Below, piece after piece: positions 9,894 to 21,709 of a DNA stretch of 64,000 bases (the stretch's first letter is position 1; each line of letters opens with the position of its first letter). The position numbers and the translations under genes are program-made. Source of the DNA: Adiantum capillus-veneris (Eukaryota > Streptophyta > Polypodiopsida > Polypodiales > Pteridaceae). Below the pieces are notes generated by a model, which was not told the origin of the DNA, did no database searches, and saw only the letters and a list, made by a program, of their open reading frames with translations. Where the stretch lies: the NCBI GenBank assembly GCA_014529385.2, contig CM043947.1, forward strand, positions 131,461,891 through 131,525,890. The letters run 5' to 3'.

Positions 9894-11140
9894 ATGGTCA
9901 TCACCTGAAGCGGAATGGATACTTCGCATGGAGGTGGTGAGCATGGGAGTGGCAAAGAAGAGTTTTCCCCACCAAGAGGTTTTCCCGACCCTCCCCCTTC
10001 CCCATCTACGCCACGAGTTGTACCAAATTCTATGGAGGCAATGGTCAAGTCGATGATAGAGATGATGGCACAACAACAAGAAACGACTCGCGGTGCGATG
10101 GCCCAACTAGAAAGAAAAGCAGAACGAAAGGAAGCCTTGGAGCGTGAACGCCAACTCAGACGACACCTTTGAGCATGAGCGTGATCAAGCGCGCTTGGCG
10201 GCCGAAGAACGACAGGCAGAGCGTGTGGCACAGAGTGAACCACTCATGCAAGATTTTGTACGACATGTTCTCGCCTCGAAGTTCGAGCCGGCCAAAGATG
10301 TTGGTAGTTCCTCAAGTGGCGCAAGCCGAGATTCGGACTCCAACAACCCAGTTACAGAAAAGATCCAATTCAGTAAGTATGATAATTAGATGGATGCTAC
10401 GGTTATTCATTCTTGGTTGCATCAATGTAATGCTTATTTTATGACCATTAAGAAGACAGGAAATAGCAAGGTTTTGCCGACAGCTATATACCTTGCCGGT
10501 GATGCCATCAATTGATACCACGCATGGCAAGAGGCACAGTTAGCCGCGCACCTAGAGGAAGCCGACAAATTCACGCCCCTTTCCTTCAATTGGGTTGATT
10601 TCTAGGACAAGCTCCATTCGTGGTTTATGCCACCTCAGTACCTCGCACGATTGGCGCGGTCTAAAGCAAAATGGTATGCCAGTTATGTCTTTCTCTAATC
10701 GTGTTTTGCAGCTCGCCACTCAATTACGCAAATTGAATGCGGAGCGCAAGGAGGCATTTCTTTATGGATTGGACGAGTATATCAAGTTTGCTGTGGAGGT
10801 GCTCGATCCAATCAATCTCAACAAGGCGGTAGCAATTGCTCTCGCACAGGAGATGAAGCACAACAAGGGAAAGCCTAAGGAAAAACAAGACTTCGACAAG
10901 TACCTCTCAGACTTCTTAGAACCCTCAAAACGGTAAGAATGGTAAGAACGGTAACTCTTCTAACCAATCTTCCAATAGTTTCTTAGAAAAGAACTCTCAA
11001 AGTGAACCTAAGGGTAAAGCTACCACAATTGCTAAACCTAAGCTCACTCCATATGAAAAGGTAGCACAAAGAATTTATTCTAAGGAAGATCATTGTTTGT
11101 CACGTTAAGGGTCACATAAAAAGAACATGTCCTAAGCTTT
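9894..11140 (+). pseudogene. A5 gag with degenerate zinc knuckle
   Basis: The ATG at 9894 starts the family MVIT..SGMDTS N-terminus, but CGA has become TGA four codons later. A Pro-rich segment, a Gln/Glu/Arg coiled coil and a capsid follow in shifting frames. Capsid landmarks are SKYDN, ATVIHSWLHQCNAYF, LAGDAIN, FNWVDF, MPPQYLARL, and then in frame 10595-10936 NRVLQLATQLRKLNAERKEA and IALAQEMKHNKGK. A Ser/Asn-rich linker leads to a CCHC knuckle near 11090-11133 (VCHVKGHIKRTC in one frame, its first Cys in another). This is the retrotransposon gag layout. At least five stops or frameshifts make it inactive. Confidence 0.75.
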
Positions 11141-11292
11141 ACTCTAATGAATCTAAAGAATCCACAGAACCCACTTCCTCTGTCAATGCAATAAATGACA
11201 ACATGAGTGTGCCCCAAGTTTCTCTTGACCCTCCCATTGATGATTCTCTCATTAAATGTTATGGTCATATGACGGGGTAGCGTTTTTTCATA

Positions 11293-12003
11293 TTGTTTGA
11301 CCCAAGGAGTATGCATGATGTGATCAGTCCCTCTCTTGTTGAGAGAGCCCGCCTAGAGGTTAGTCAGAAATCTCCTCTCGAGGTCTCTGGCTTTGCTCTT
11401 AGTATGGATTCTCTCATCATGAAAGAGTGCCTCGATGTGTTGTTTACAATTCAACATGCTGCTTTCTGTAGAAAATTTTTTGCCTCTCCTCTCTCAAGAT
11501 GTGATATGATTTTGGGCATTCAATGGTTTCGTGAGCATAACCCTCTCATTGATTGGGTGGAAAATACGTTCACTTTCAATGCCAAAAGTGACTCTCTCAT
11601 TGTCATTCGTGGAGAGAAAGTTGTTCGTTCTCCATCTCTCATTTCTAATGTGCATGCGAAGATTGAACGGATTCAAGAGAAGGAGACTCTCTCGGTCTCG
11701 TCTTCTCCAAAGCATGATACACAGGAATTGCCTGATTATGATAAGCATGATGAATTGCATGATAATAATGAGCATGATGATTTGGATGATAAGGACAAGC
11801 CTGAGGATTTGCATGATAATCAAGATGTGTTTTCTCACAAGCATGATGATTTGTATGATCAAGACGTGATTGTTCACAAGGATGATGGTTTAGTTGATGC
11901 TTTTTCTACCGAAGCTAACCTCGTTGCAGATTCGATCGATCACGAAGAATCGATCTTGGTTTTCGAGTCGAGGTCCACAGCACCCTTACACGAAGTACTA
12001 TGA
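11293..12003 (+). CDS. A5 retropepsin-like domain fused to His/Asp-rich module
   Basis: An open frame of 236 codons. Residues 1-100 resemble a retropepsin: the active-site stretch FDPRSMHDVI (upstream bases continue it as FILFDPRS), a LEVSQKSPLEV strand, then MILGIQWFREHNPLIDW, the usual LG-x-x-W hallmark. The catalytic triplet reads Asp-Pro-Arg instead of Asp-Thr/Ser-Gly; A3 has Asp-Pro-Gly. A linker (KIERIQEKETLS) leads into the His/Asp module (residues about 140-195: HDELHDNN, HDDLDDKD, HKHDDLYDQD) and the FESRS acidic repeat. Reverse transcriptase should follow a retropepsin in Ty3/gypsy, but none does. Codons stay open across this fusion, so it is a real family structure rather than a chance junction. 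Confidence 0.7.
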   Translation: MFDPRSMHDVISPSLVERARLEVSQKSPLEVSGFALSMDSLIMKECLDVLFTIQHAAFCRKFFASPLSRCDMILGIQWFREHNPLIDWVENTFTFNAKSDSLIVIRGEKVVRSPSLISNVHAKIERIQEKETLSVSSSPKHDTQELPDYDKHDELHDNNEHDDLDDKDKPEDLHDNQDVFSHKHDDLYDQDVIVHKDDGLVDAFSTEANLVADSIDHEESILVFESRSTAPLHEVL

Positions 12004-12118
12004 TTGTTCACAAGGATGATGGTTTAGTTGATGCTTTTTCCAGCGAAGCTAACCTAGTTGCAGATTCGATCGATCACGAAGAATCTATCTTGGCTTTCGA
12101 GTCGAGGTCCACAGCACC
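11867..12118 (+). repeat. 134-bp tandem duplication in A5
   Basis: Unit 11867-12000 is repeated at 12001-12118 with few changes (TGATTGTTCACAAGGATGAT start, GATCACGAAGAATC inside). The duplication adds a stop at 12001-12003 and disconnects the His/Asp module from the C-terminal region. Confidence 0.8.
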
Positions 12119-12209
12119 TTCTCAGGCACATTAGATCAAACACGACGAATAGATCTCGGCTCTCGGGCCTAGGTCCAAAGAACCCTTACAGGAAGTACTA
12201 TGAGTTCGA

Positions 12210-12850
12210 ATGATTCGTCAGCACGCATTGTTCGAGTGTTTCATTCGTGATCGTTTCCTGTATTTTAGTCAGCGTCTATATGTGATCCTTTTTTCTAGGC
12301 ATGACATATTGTACGTTGATCACGTTACACTCATGAATGACCACGAATGTATGAGGATTGTTCATGAAAAGCTTAAAAGTATGCACTCAAGGAAGTCACA
12401 TTCCATGTCTCTTCCTTGGCATGACACAGTCGTAGAAAGAGCACAGGAAAGATTGAGCATCAAGCATGGGCATGTCCATTGTGATTTGCCACAGTTGATT
12501 GATTTAGATCAAAAACACAAGATTCCCTCTCATTGTTTGCGTGTGTGTGATGAACGGTTTGGCACTTCGTCTATTTGTTCATCTACAGTGCATGCACAGT
12601 CTTTAGAGAAGCCTAGATTTTTTCCAATCACTTTACATGGAATGGGTATGTTCATGTTTTTGTGTTGGAAGTAGTTTCAGGAATTTTCAGCCATGGAGAT
12701 TCTTGAAGAAGGTAGACGCATGACTCTAGACGAAGTTGAAGCATTGAAGGAGCCACAAATGACTTTCTGTCGCTTTCGGCACAGCCCAAAGAAGAAGGCA
12801 TTGTAGACCTTTATGAAGTTCAAGTATCGCACGACCCACACCTCAAAGTG
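12210..12850 (+). pseudogene. A5 conserved C-terminal region, broken
   Basis: A frame of 154 codons (12210-12674) carries LFECFIRDRFLYFSQR, HDILYVDHVTLMNDHECMRI, SLPWHDTVVERAQERL, LPQLIDLDQKHK and TLHGMGMFMFLCWK. A TAG then replaces the Trp codon of KWFQ. Downstream frames continue with MTLDEVEALKEP and a damaged RFR..P block. Same unassigned region as in A2 and A4; not functional here. Confidence 0.7.
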
Positions 12851-12949
12851 GGCCGGCGAAGAGTCCTTTCAACAATTCCGGATGTTATTGGCTATCTCTC
12901 TCGACGCCATACAGTTCGGTATCAATACCTCACTTTGAAAAGGAGGGGA

Positions 12950-14049
12950 TGTCACGTGACACATACAACCCTATGTGTTCGTGGACGAGCTACAGCATGA
13001 CTAGGGTTCAGTCAGTCAAGTCAGTCTAGAATAGGAAGTGATCTGGCACTTTTGTGAGTCTGTTCGCAGACCGTGCATGTCCAGACACTTAGATTAGATG
13101 CATATCCTCCGGTTGCACACAGCATGATCATCAGCATTACCATCAGAATCCATCAAGGGAATTTTCCAATGCATAAAACCTATTTTCCCTATTTTTGACA
13201 TTTTCCACTTATTTATCAAGTGACTTTTGTTGGAAACTAGGTAGGGCAATTTTGCTAATGAAATATATAAGCAAACCAAAGCTAGCACTTTCTGGCAGAT
13301 GAGGCAACAGGAGCATTGCTCAGCAGGCAGGCTCTCAGCAAGAACAAGAACACTTCAACCTAGCGTTTTGCCAACAAGCATCAGCGTTTTCAGCCTACCT
13401 TGGCAGATTCCAGCAGAGTTTTCCACAGGAGCATTCAGCCCTGCCCTTGGTGATACCCGGGGCATGGTTTGCATCAGCAAAGACAATGCCAGCCAACGTT
13501 TTGAAGCAGCCCATTCAGCGTTTCAGCAGCAGTTCCTCAGCTATTGGACAACGTTTTTAGGGCGGTTCCAGAGCCATAAGACAACGTTACTTTCAACAGC
13601 AAACATGCCAAAACAGCCAAGAAAGATCAGCGTTTTCATACCACAGCCATTAGCGTTTTTGGGGACCTAGCCGTCATGAAGAATTTTAGCCTTCAAGTCC
13701 ACAACCGCAGGTAGCAAGTCGAGTCGTCGCCGTCGTCTCCACACATTGCATCATAGTTCTCAAGTTTGCATCAGAGTCTTGTTCCGGTTTGTGCAATCAA
13801 TAGTAGACCACTCTCACCATTGAGAGTGGGGCCTTCGGAGGAGGGTTTTACAACTCCCTGGTGTCGTATTCTCTTCTCCCTCCTCTCTCAGTCTCATGCA
13901 CCTTCATTCACAGTGTCCATTCACTTTGTTTGTGTCCATTGCACTCTCTCACTAAAGGAACGGCCTTCCATTAGTAAAAGGAACCCTTGAGCACAGTTCG
14001 GAGCACTCATCTTGAGCAAAGTTCAACATTCATTCCGTTGCACCTTACA
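12950..14049 (+). repeat. A5 3' LTR
   Basis: 1100 bp, TGTCACGTGACAC to CACCTTACA. TATATAA box at 13264-13270, then a transcribed part with at least seven CGTTTT-type motifs (13361-13660), the hairpin at 13808-13829 with an A-T pair where other copies have G-C, and CT-rich U5. Confidence 0.9.
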
Positions 14050-14065
14050 GTTGGCTGGCAGCTGA

Positions 14066-14708
<643 letters not shown>

Positions 14709-15198
14709 TCTCCCCTTCTTGAAAGAGAATAATCGTCTGCGATTACAACATATCTGCAAAACAACTGAAGTTAGCTCAAAAAAAAAGAATCCGAGGGTCA
14801 TTCCGAGGGACAATCAGTTTGCTCTTTTTGTTAAGGAGTTAGCATCTCCTTTCGGCTCTTTTGATCAAGGCGTTAGCTTCTCCTTTTGTCCAAATCGGAA
14901 CTCTTGATATTCTGACGTAGTAAGATTAGCCATCACACCCAGATTGAACTGATCTTCCACGGGTGTCTTGATGCACTAAAATTACATACCCAGGCAATCT
15001 CATCCAATTAGGAATATTCAGTAGTTGGCACATCACAATGCCAAATGCTTACATATGCATGTTACAAGACACAACAAACAGCGCCGCTGAGCACTCCCCC
15101 GAGACAAATGGTTTGCGGTATGAAGCTACTCAACGACTACCTCGTCACTTCCCCCGCAAATAACCTAAAAAGGTCCGAGCCATGAGCTCAGAGGATTG

Positions 15199-15442
15199 TA
15201 CAACCAAACGCTCCCCAGACTGCAGTCTACATTGCTTGGAGGTTCAAGCATACAACCAAACGCTCCCCAAGCATCAGCCTGCGTCGTTCGGAGGTTTTCA
15301 AACATACAATAAAACACTCCCTAGGCATCGGCCTGCGTCGTTCTGGGGTTCAAACAATACCAAAACAGTATTTCTCACTTTTCCACCCGGGAGTAAAATC
15401 ACCCGGGAGTATTTCTCACTTTTCCACCCGGGAGTAAAATCG
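15199..15442. repeat. Tandem repeats within the C1 internal region
   Basis: Three units of about 52 bp (15199-15250, 15251-15303, 15304-15355) start TACAA(C/T)(C/A)AAACxCTCCC. After them comes a duplicated segment of about 38 bp containing TTTCTCACTTTTCCACCCGG (15368-15442). They produce an apparent 143-codon frame that I do not regard as a gene. Confidence 0.8.
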
Positions 15443-16275
15443 CCAATCAATGAAACTAGTATTAAAACCAGAGTCAAACAGTTCAAATCGGCACCAAGAA
15501 AGGTTCAAAACAGATACCATCCATTTCAAATAGATTCCAAACAAGATCACCAAACAAGTTCTCAAACAGATTCTCAAACAAAATTCAAACTTAAAAAGCA
15601 ATCTCGACATTAGCCGAGCTGGAAAAGTCGACTGACTTTCCATCCTGAAATCTGCACCAAAAATTAGGGTTAGGTTCCTTTCATGAGGTCGTAGCCGAGC
15701 ACAGCATGGTCCATAAGCTCTTGGACAGGCAATGTTTCTTTGGCGGCGATGGTAGTCCCAAGATAGCAATCGCACTAGACCTCTTAGGTCATCTCATCAT
15801 GAAGAGACATCTACTAGGAGATGTCAAGAAACTTCAAGTTATAATCTGCTAGGGTTTCCATGGCAAGTATTTCAGGATACCCCACTCTAGAGTCTGCTAG
15901 AAGTTGCACTCCGAAGGAAGATGTCAAAAACCATATAACTTCGGGCAAAAATTTTCTTGAAAGCTTGCCAAGTCCTTGGAAATGTGCGGCTTGGTAGCTA
16001 TAGACATCTGCATGGTACTGTCTCTGAGAAAAACAGCAACTCGAAACAAATCTTGGATCCTTCGCTTGCAAGTGATCTTAATGGCTTATGCCCTGTAAGA
16101 CATGAGCGGTGAAGACGCGAGCGCGCCCGATGCGCGATGAAGTAAGGGTGTGAGTGGCTAATAAGTCCGGGGTTGGAGCACGAACCTAAAATTTCCAATG
16201 AACTTTGGAAGTGCGATCTTGCTCTGTCTGCTCTTTGGAAGGACCGGTATGCTTTCAGAAAAGCATAAGCCCGAT

Positions 16276-16287
16276 GCTCTGATACCA
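16276..16287 (-). promoter_or_regulatory. C1 primer-binding site (initiator-Met tRNA)
   Basis: GCTCTGATACCA on the plus strand, i.e. TGGTATCAGAGC on the minus strand, one base from the LTR. Confidence 0.92.
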
Positions 16288-16288
16288 C

Positions 16289-16847
16289 TGTCACAAGACG
16301 GGCACCACGTGCCAATAGAAAAGAACAGACTGAACAGACTTTTAGCACTTCAATAACAACTGAACTGAGAGAGAGAGACGACACGCAACACGAAGTGGCG
16401 GAATTCCACCCCAGAGAGTATTGGCCCCAAACGTTGGTACCCCTTTTGGTATTTCTTTATATTGCATCAACACAGTACAAGCAGGTACTCCAAACTCTGC
16501 ACCTTCTCCAAGCAGCATGCCAGAGAATGAGCCCTAACCTCATATTTAAAGCCCCTAGGCCCCAAAAGCAGTTTACAGTAAAAAGCCTTCAAACTCAAAA
16601 GCAATTGGTCCAAAAGCAAAGCCAAAAAGCTGTTAGCATAATTTACGAAAATTCGTATAGCCTGCCACATCATCAGCCAGCGCAAAACGCGGAATTCCGT
16701 ATAGCTTGCCATGTCATCATGCCAGTGTAATTTTCGGAAATTTGTTGTACAACTGCTTCTTCTTTGCTTCTGCTTCTTCTAGGGTTTTAGGCCCCTTGGC
16801 CAACAGCTCCGTTCTTCAGTAGGTTGACACGTCAACTGTTTGTTACA
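16289..16847 (-). repeat. C1 5' LTR
   Basis: 559 bp; same sequence plan as 14066-14708 with a 12-bp GA tract. The 84-bp length difference between the two LTRs equals the GA-tract difference exactly. Confidence 0.9.
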
Positions 16848-16852
16848 GTTGA

Positions 16853-17381
16853 CATGTCAGCTGTAACCTGTTTGTTACAGCTGACGCTGTTGTCCGTGCC
16901 CTACTCGTTGCGCATCTAGAATGAGTACTTGCCTACGCTTCTAGCTTGTAGTAGGGTCTGCGTTTGATGGTTCCATTAAAGCTCCTGCACGAGCAAGTAC
17001 TTTAAACTTTTGTCTCCATTGCTTTCCCTACGACTTCATATGTGAGTAAAAGTTGCTCGATCTGCTCAAAGTGTGGTTAGGGGCATTAATTAATCAGCGG
17101 CTAATTAGCCTCCTAATAAGCTGCTTAAGCGCAGCGCAAATGCGAGCTATACTGGAGCACAAAAGAAAAGCATGGAAAGAGAAAGTTTATCTGCAGACCC
17201 ACATCCAGCAATGCTTGTCATCTTCTTGCAATACTAAGTAAGTACTCACGAGGAGTCAAGGACTCTTTACCCATAGTGAACTTGCTACAAACATTTGACT
17301 GTGTGTTCAAAAATTGGAACGTGCTGCGATGATGGTTTTGGTTGAAAGGAGCGGCAAAAGATGCTACTAGCATCATAACCT

Positions 17382-17423
<42 letters not shown>

Positions 17424-17770
17424 AGTGGCCAGAGACAAAACCTGCAGACAAAGCTCCGAGCTGCTTCTGGGGAACCTGCGAACTGCTTGTGGAGAAGATC
17501 TAACTGCTTCTGTACGAGAGCAATTGAGCAACGCAGAGTGGTTTTTTTATATTTAGCTAATTTTTGAGCGGAGTTTTTTTTAGAGCTTTTCATGGCAGTG
17601 ATGCTTTTTTTAAAATTTAAATATAATGCCACGTGGTGACTTTTGCGTTTAGATACACAAAAAGAGCCTTTGGCTCACCAAGTAACAAGCAAGGATATCC
17701 AATTGTTGCTTCAATAAGAATGGAAGAAGAAGAAGAAGAAGAGAGTTTTAACGACGTAGGAAACTATCCC

Positions 17771-17812
<42 letters not shown>

Positions 17813-18352
17813 CTGAGATCTTGCGTTGCATGATGTGTGAGATATCTTGCTGCCGCCCAAGAACTCGCCAAGTTGCCGACGCAACCAAAGGAAGGCGGCC
17901 AAAGAAAGAAAGAGAGGGAGACAGGGAGGGAAATAGAAATTTTTAACCCAATGAAAGGGCACCACCTAGCTGACCCGAAATTCAACTCAACGCTAAGGCC
18001 TTCCAGTATGGCAAGCCAAAAAAATTACTCAAAAAACTAAGAAACGTGCAACTAGTCCTTCCTATCATCTGAAACCTAAACATCGCCTTTTGAGAGGGGC
18101 AAAAAATTGCGATCCACTGTATTTTAGGTCAAACAAACAAGTACAGGAAGGTCTTACCAGCTTAGCTTTATGTCCTAGACTACTCTCCTATCAACAATTA
18201 TGCATTAATCTTTCAAAACAGCACTTAAACGGCAGATTTAAGTGATTTACCGCAATAAAATCAACCTTCTTACGAAAACAATGAAGACTACACTTGAAAG
18301 AAAGAGCAATGGACCACTGACACAATGCAATGATCTTAAAAAACCTAAAATT

Positions 18353-18418
<66 letters not shown>

Positions 18419-18685
18419 TGGTCACACCAACGCCACAGCACAACAGGAGACAAAACTTGACTTGACAAGGCAAGACTCTCACTTCTAACTGCTCACAACT
18501 GAGAGTCACAAACTAAAAGTTTCTTGTCTTCCACTTGAAAAACCAAACCCTGCTCACTACGCAGACAGAATACCTAGTACGAAACTACCTAAGGGAGCAT
18601 GAAATCATGCACTAGAATCTTATTATAAATATTGTTTTGGAAGCAATCCCTTTATCCATTCTTTCTCGATGTTAGTTGCACCAGC
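16853..18685. other. Gene-free stretch with microsatellites
   Basis: Contains a short inverted repeat CAGCTGTAAC/GTTACAGCTG just after C1 (about 16858-16883), CT runs at 17385-17421 and 18357-18415, and a GA run at 17773-17809. Just before that run is a reverse-strand copy of the AACGACGTAGGAAACTATCC block seen at 1.85 and 2.04 kb. It is probably old LTR debris; I see no gene. The bases next to 18690 belong to the broken host-like gene also seen at 30953-31484. Confidence 0.6.
18620..18685 (-). pseudogene. Downstream end of a host-like gene cut by element B
   Basis: Read on the minus strand past the element B insertion site, the frame at 30953-31010 (NVKKLLKEVLITVPDKLA) continues here as GATNIEKEWIKGLLPKQYL and a stop. 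The AAGTT duplicated by element B lies exactly at the join. This shows that one gene or pseudogene was split by the insertion. Product discussed under 30953-31484. Confidence 0.6.
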
Positions 18686-18690
18686 AAGTT

Positions 18691-19130
18691 TGTCACGATG
18701 GTGACTATGTTAACAACAATACATCTACTCCTAGTTGCAGATACGTGAAGTGCCATGCCAAGGAGGACCCCTGCGCTTGGATGGTCACACCCCTTCACCC
18801 AAAAGACGTGCCTCTTTGCCAAAAGCCACACTCCTTCGACGATTGGTCACACCCCTTCGCTCTATGGGTGCGACTCTTTGCCCAATGGTTGTAGTTCTTC
18901 GCCGAAAGAATGTGTCTTTACATCTAAAGTCATGTCTCTTCACCAGGAGACGTGTCTTTTCATTTCTCTATTCGTCTCCTATATAAGGAGCCTATTGTAC
19001 TCAGTTTTCGACAAGTCATCAATCAAACACAAAGTCTTCTAAGTCTTGTTTCTGAGTTTAATTCAAGTTTCTTAAGTCTTAATCATAAGTTTAAGTACTT
19101 AATTAAGGATTAGCACCTAGAGTCCTTACA
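18691..19130 (+). repeat. B 5' LTR
   Basis: TGTCACGATGGTGAC to AGTCCTTACA. It contains short repeated CTCTTCGCC/ACGTGTC motifs upstream of a TATATAA box at 18980-18986. Confidence 0.92.
18980..18986 (+). promoter_or_regulatory. TATA box of the B 5' LTR
   Basis: TATATAA within CTCCTATATAAGGAGCC, itself a short palindromic context (GGAGnnn/CTCC). Repeated in the 3' LTR at 30797-30803. Confidence 0.7.
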
Positions 19131-19131
19131 G

Positions 19132-19143
19132 TGGTATTAGAGA
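19132..19143 (+). promoter_or_regulatory. B primer-binding site
   Basis: TGGTATTAGAGA, one base after the LTR end. Matches the initiator-Met site TGGTATCAGAGC with a C-to-T and a terminal change. Confidence 0.8.
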
Positions 19144-19389
19144 AAAAATTTTCCCCGGACCCGAAGGTTGTGAGCCTTCTCACCCTCGCCGCTACCCTCT
19201 CCCGGAGTTACATGAAAGCAGAAGAAAGGTGGTGCACACACGCATACGCGTATGAGCTCCAGAGGAGACACCTCCTGTCGTCAAGGTCGACAATCTCGAG
19301 GCATTGGACCGAGATTTTGACTTCCTAGAAGAGCTCGGCGAGACCTCGGCATCGGCTTTACCTGAATATATACGACACACTTCTTCAGC

Positions 19390-20511
19390 TTGTTCTCAGT
19401 ATTCCCTCTAAGACTGAACCATGCCGACATCTCGGGACAGAGAATGCCAATTCGAGGACCCGATAGTAGTTCTCAAAGAGCACATGGCAGCAATTTCAAC
19501 AAGCCTCGCATTGATTCACACTCACTTGGATCAGATGCAGATGCACCCTCTTCTCCAAGTCACCCAACTATTTCTCGGACTACACATGCTTCAACATCTT
19601 CTTCCGATGCTTCAGTGGTCGACCAGAAAGAACCACTCAAACATAAGCTTTCGGAACCCAAATTTTCTCACCTAAAGCATGATTTCTCAAAGAGAACTAG
19701 ACACAAAGTACCTTCGTGCGAGCAAACTAAGTCTCAGCATGAATATTCTTGGAAGTGCTATAGTTCTAAGAAGCAACCAACTTCTTATCGGAATCATCAG
19801 CAATAGAAGTAACGATATGAAGCTTCCAACAGATCATCAACAATATCAAGATGGGCTTACTTAGTGGCACATATATCCGACCCTAGTCAAGTACTTGACT
19901 AGGGTCGGATATATCATGAATGCCGCGACGCTGGACAAGTTCCCCCTCGCGAGCCATGCCCTACATTTAAGTCTTTCTTGTCTGGTGGTGGTAAAGTCGA
20001 AGATTTGTTGATCCTTTCCTTGTGCAAGAGAATCCTTCAGAGGTCTAATAGGCAACAGCTCTCTCGACCTCCCCCTTCTCAATTGGAAGCCTTAATACAT
20101 GTTGAGAAAGCTGAAGATTCAGAAGATTCCAGTTCTTGTGCGACAACCAACAAGCACATAACCACTTCTTTGGCCGTGATCCAGGTAGGAAAATTCGCCT
20201 CGTCACCACCCTTGCAGAATACAATCTTTGTCTCTCTACAGATACCAAATGCAGTGGTGAATGATAATTCTTCAAAGTTGAAGACTCTAGTCCTTACCTT
20301 CAATGGTGCAAAGGATAAAGCAAATACAGACTCTTCCAGCACGACTTTAGTCACTGCAATTGAATCTTTGGACACAACTTGTTCCACAGATAAACCTCTA
20401 CAGATGGATATACCTTCAAACACTACTCTGTCTCAGTCTACAACATCCGTTCAGGAGGATTTTACTGTTCCAGACAAACCAATGGAATATCTTACAGATT
20501 TACAACCAGTG
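19390..20511 (+). pseudogene. B gag-like coding remnant
   Basis: An ATG at 19421 begins MPTSRDRECQFEDPIVVLKE, then ISTSLALIHTHLDQMQ, an amphipathic stretch like gag N-termini. The frame then shifts into a Ser/Thr-rich, Lys-rich region (19390-19806 frame: SSPSHPTISRTTHASTSSSD, HKLSEPKFSHLKHDFSKRT). After a stop and the 44-bp palindrome, an open frame (19978-20511) reads SGGGKVEDLLILSLCKRILQ and continues for about 175 codons until A3 interrupts it. No protease or polymerase motif. Family assignment beyond LTR element gag is not possible by eye. Confidence 0.5.
19871..19914. repeat. Perfect 44-bp palindrome
   Basis: Arms 19871-19892 and 19893-19914 are exact reverse complements with no spacer. 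The centre is CTAGTCAAGT/ACTTGACTAG and the ends ATATATCCGA/TCGGATATAT. It lies inside the B coding remnant and introduces no obvious repeat of the element. Confidence 0.97.
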
Positions 20512-21693
20512 TGTTAGGTGCAGCGAAATGAATGTTGAAACTTTGCTCAAGATGAGTGCTCCGAACTGTGCTCAAGGATTCTTTTTACTTACAGAAGGGA
20601 GAGCCTTCCATTCCTTAATGAGAGAGGACAATGGACACAAACAAAGTGAATTAACACTATAAATGAAGGTGCATGAGACTAAGAGATAGAGAGATAAGAG
20701 AAATACGACACCAGAGACGTTGTAAAACCCTCCTCGGAAGGCCCCACTCTCGTCGGCGAGAGTGGTCTACTATTGATTGCACAAACCGGTACAAACTGAA
20801 TGCATGAGAGTGATGCAATCTAGGCTAGGTCGATATCGACGACGGGGATGACGAGACCGATGCTATGGCCGAAATCTGCTACTCTTATCTGCTATCCAAA
20901 AACGTTGATAGGCTGAATTGTGCTGCGACTGAAAACGCAAGAGAAAACGTTGCCTTTACTACTGGTCTTTAAGGCTGGAAATCTGCTAACTGTTGTGGGG
21001 CTGAACTAGCTATGGAAACTTGCTGAAAATGACCTGCTGAAAATCGCCAAGGGCGATATCGACGAGGATCTATGTTGGGATGAAAAACGCTGGCCTTGAC
21101 GATGCTTTATCTGCTGAAAAACGCCATGCAAGGGAGCGATCTGTGGTCCTGGAAAAACGCTAGAGATGAGATCTGCTTGGCGATGATTACCTGCTGAGGA
21201 AATGCTGGCCAAGGGGGAAATCTGTGGCGATGATGCTAGGAAGGGAAAACGCTAGACTGTGGATCTTCTTGCTTGGAGGGAAAACCACCAAGGGGATTCT
21301 TGCTGAGAAGTTGCCTAATTGAGCTTGTGCTCCTGCTGCCTCTTCTGCCAATTAGTGCTAGTCTAGGTTTTCTCATATACAAACTTACTCAATTTGCCCT
21401 ACCTACTTTTCAACAAAAGTCACTTAAAAATAATAAGTGAAAAATATCAAAAATAGGGAAAATAAGTCTATGCACTGTAAAAATGCTCCTGATGGGTTCT
21501 GATGGAAATCTAATGATCATGTTGTGTGCAACCGGAGGATATGCATCTAATCTAAGTGATTGGTCATGCACGGTCTGCGAACACTCACAAAAGTGTCAGA
21601 TCACTTCCTATTCTAAACTGACTTGACTGAACTGAACCCTGATCATGCTGTAGCTTGTCCACGGACACATAGGGTTGGATGTGTCACGTGACA
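20512..21693 (-). repeat. A3 3' LTR
   Basis: 1182 bp; TGTTAGGTGCAGCG to TGTCACGTGACA as read on plus. Reverse-complemented polypurine tract follows at 21694-21705. The hairpin is at 20744-20765. Confidence 0.92.
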
Positions 21694-21709
21694 TCCCCTC
21701 CTTTTCAAA

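Larger units (their letters stand above)
9189..14049 (+). mobile_element. LTR retrotransposon A5 (family A, long form), 5' truncated
   Basis: 5' LTR fragment 9189-9439, primer site 9441-9452, internal region 9440-12949, polypurine tract 12938-12949 (AAAAGGAGGGGA), complete 3' LTR 12950-14049. The internal region of about 3.5 kb encodes gag, a CCHC knuckle (frameshifted), a retropepsin-like domain, the His/Asp module and the conserved C-terminal region, but no reverse transcriptase, RNase H or integrase. C1 lies immediately to the right. Confidence 0.87.

Noticed and set aside
15182-15613. 143-codon plus-strand frame inside C1
   Set aside because: It consists mainly of the 52-bp and 38-bp tandem repeats, runs against the element's strand, and has no domain.
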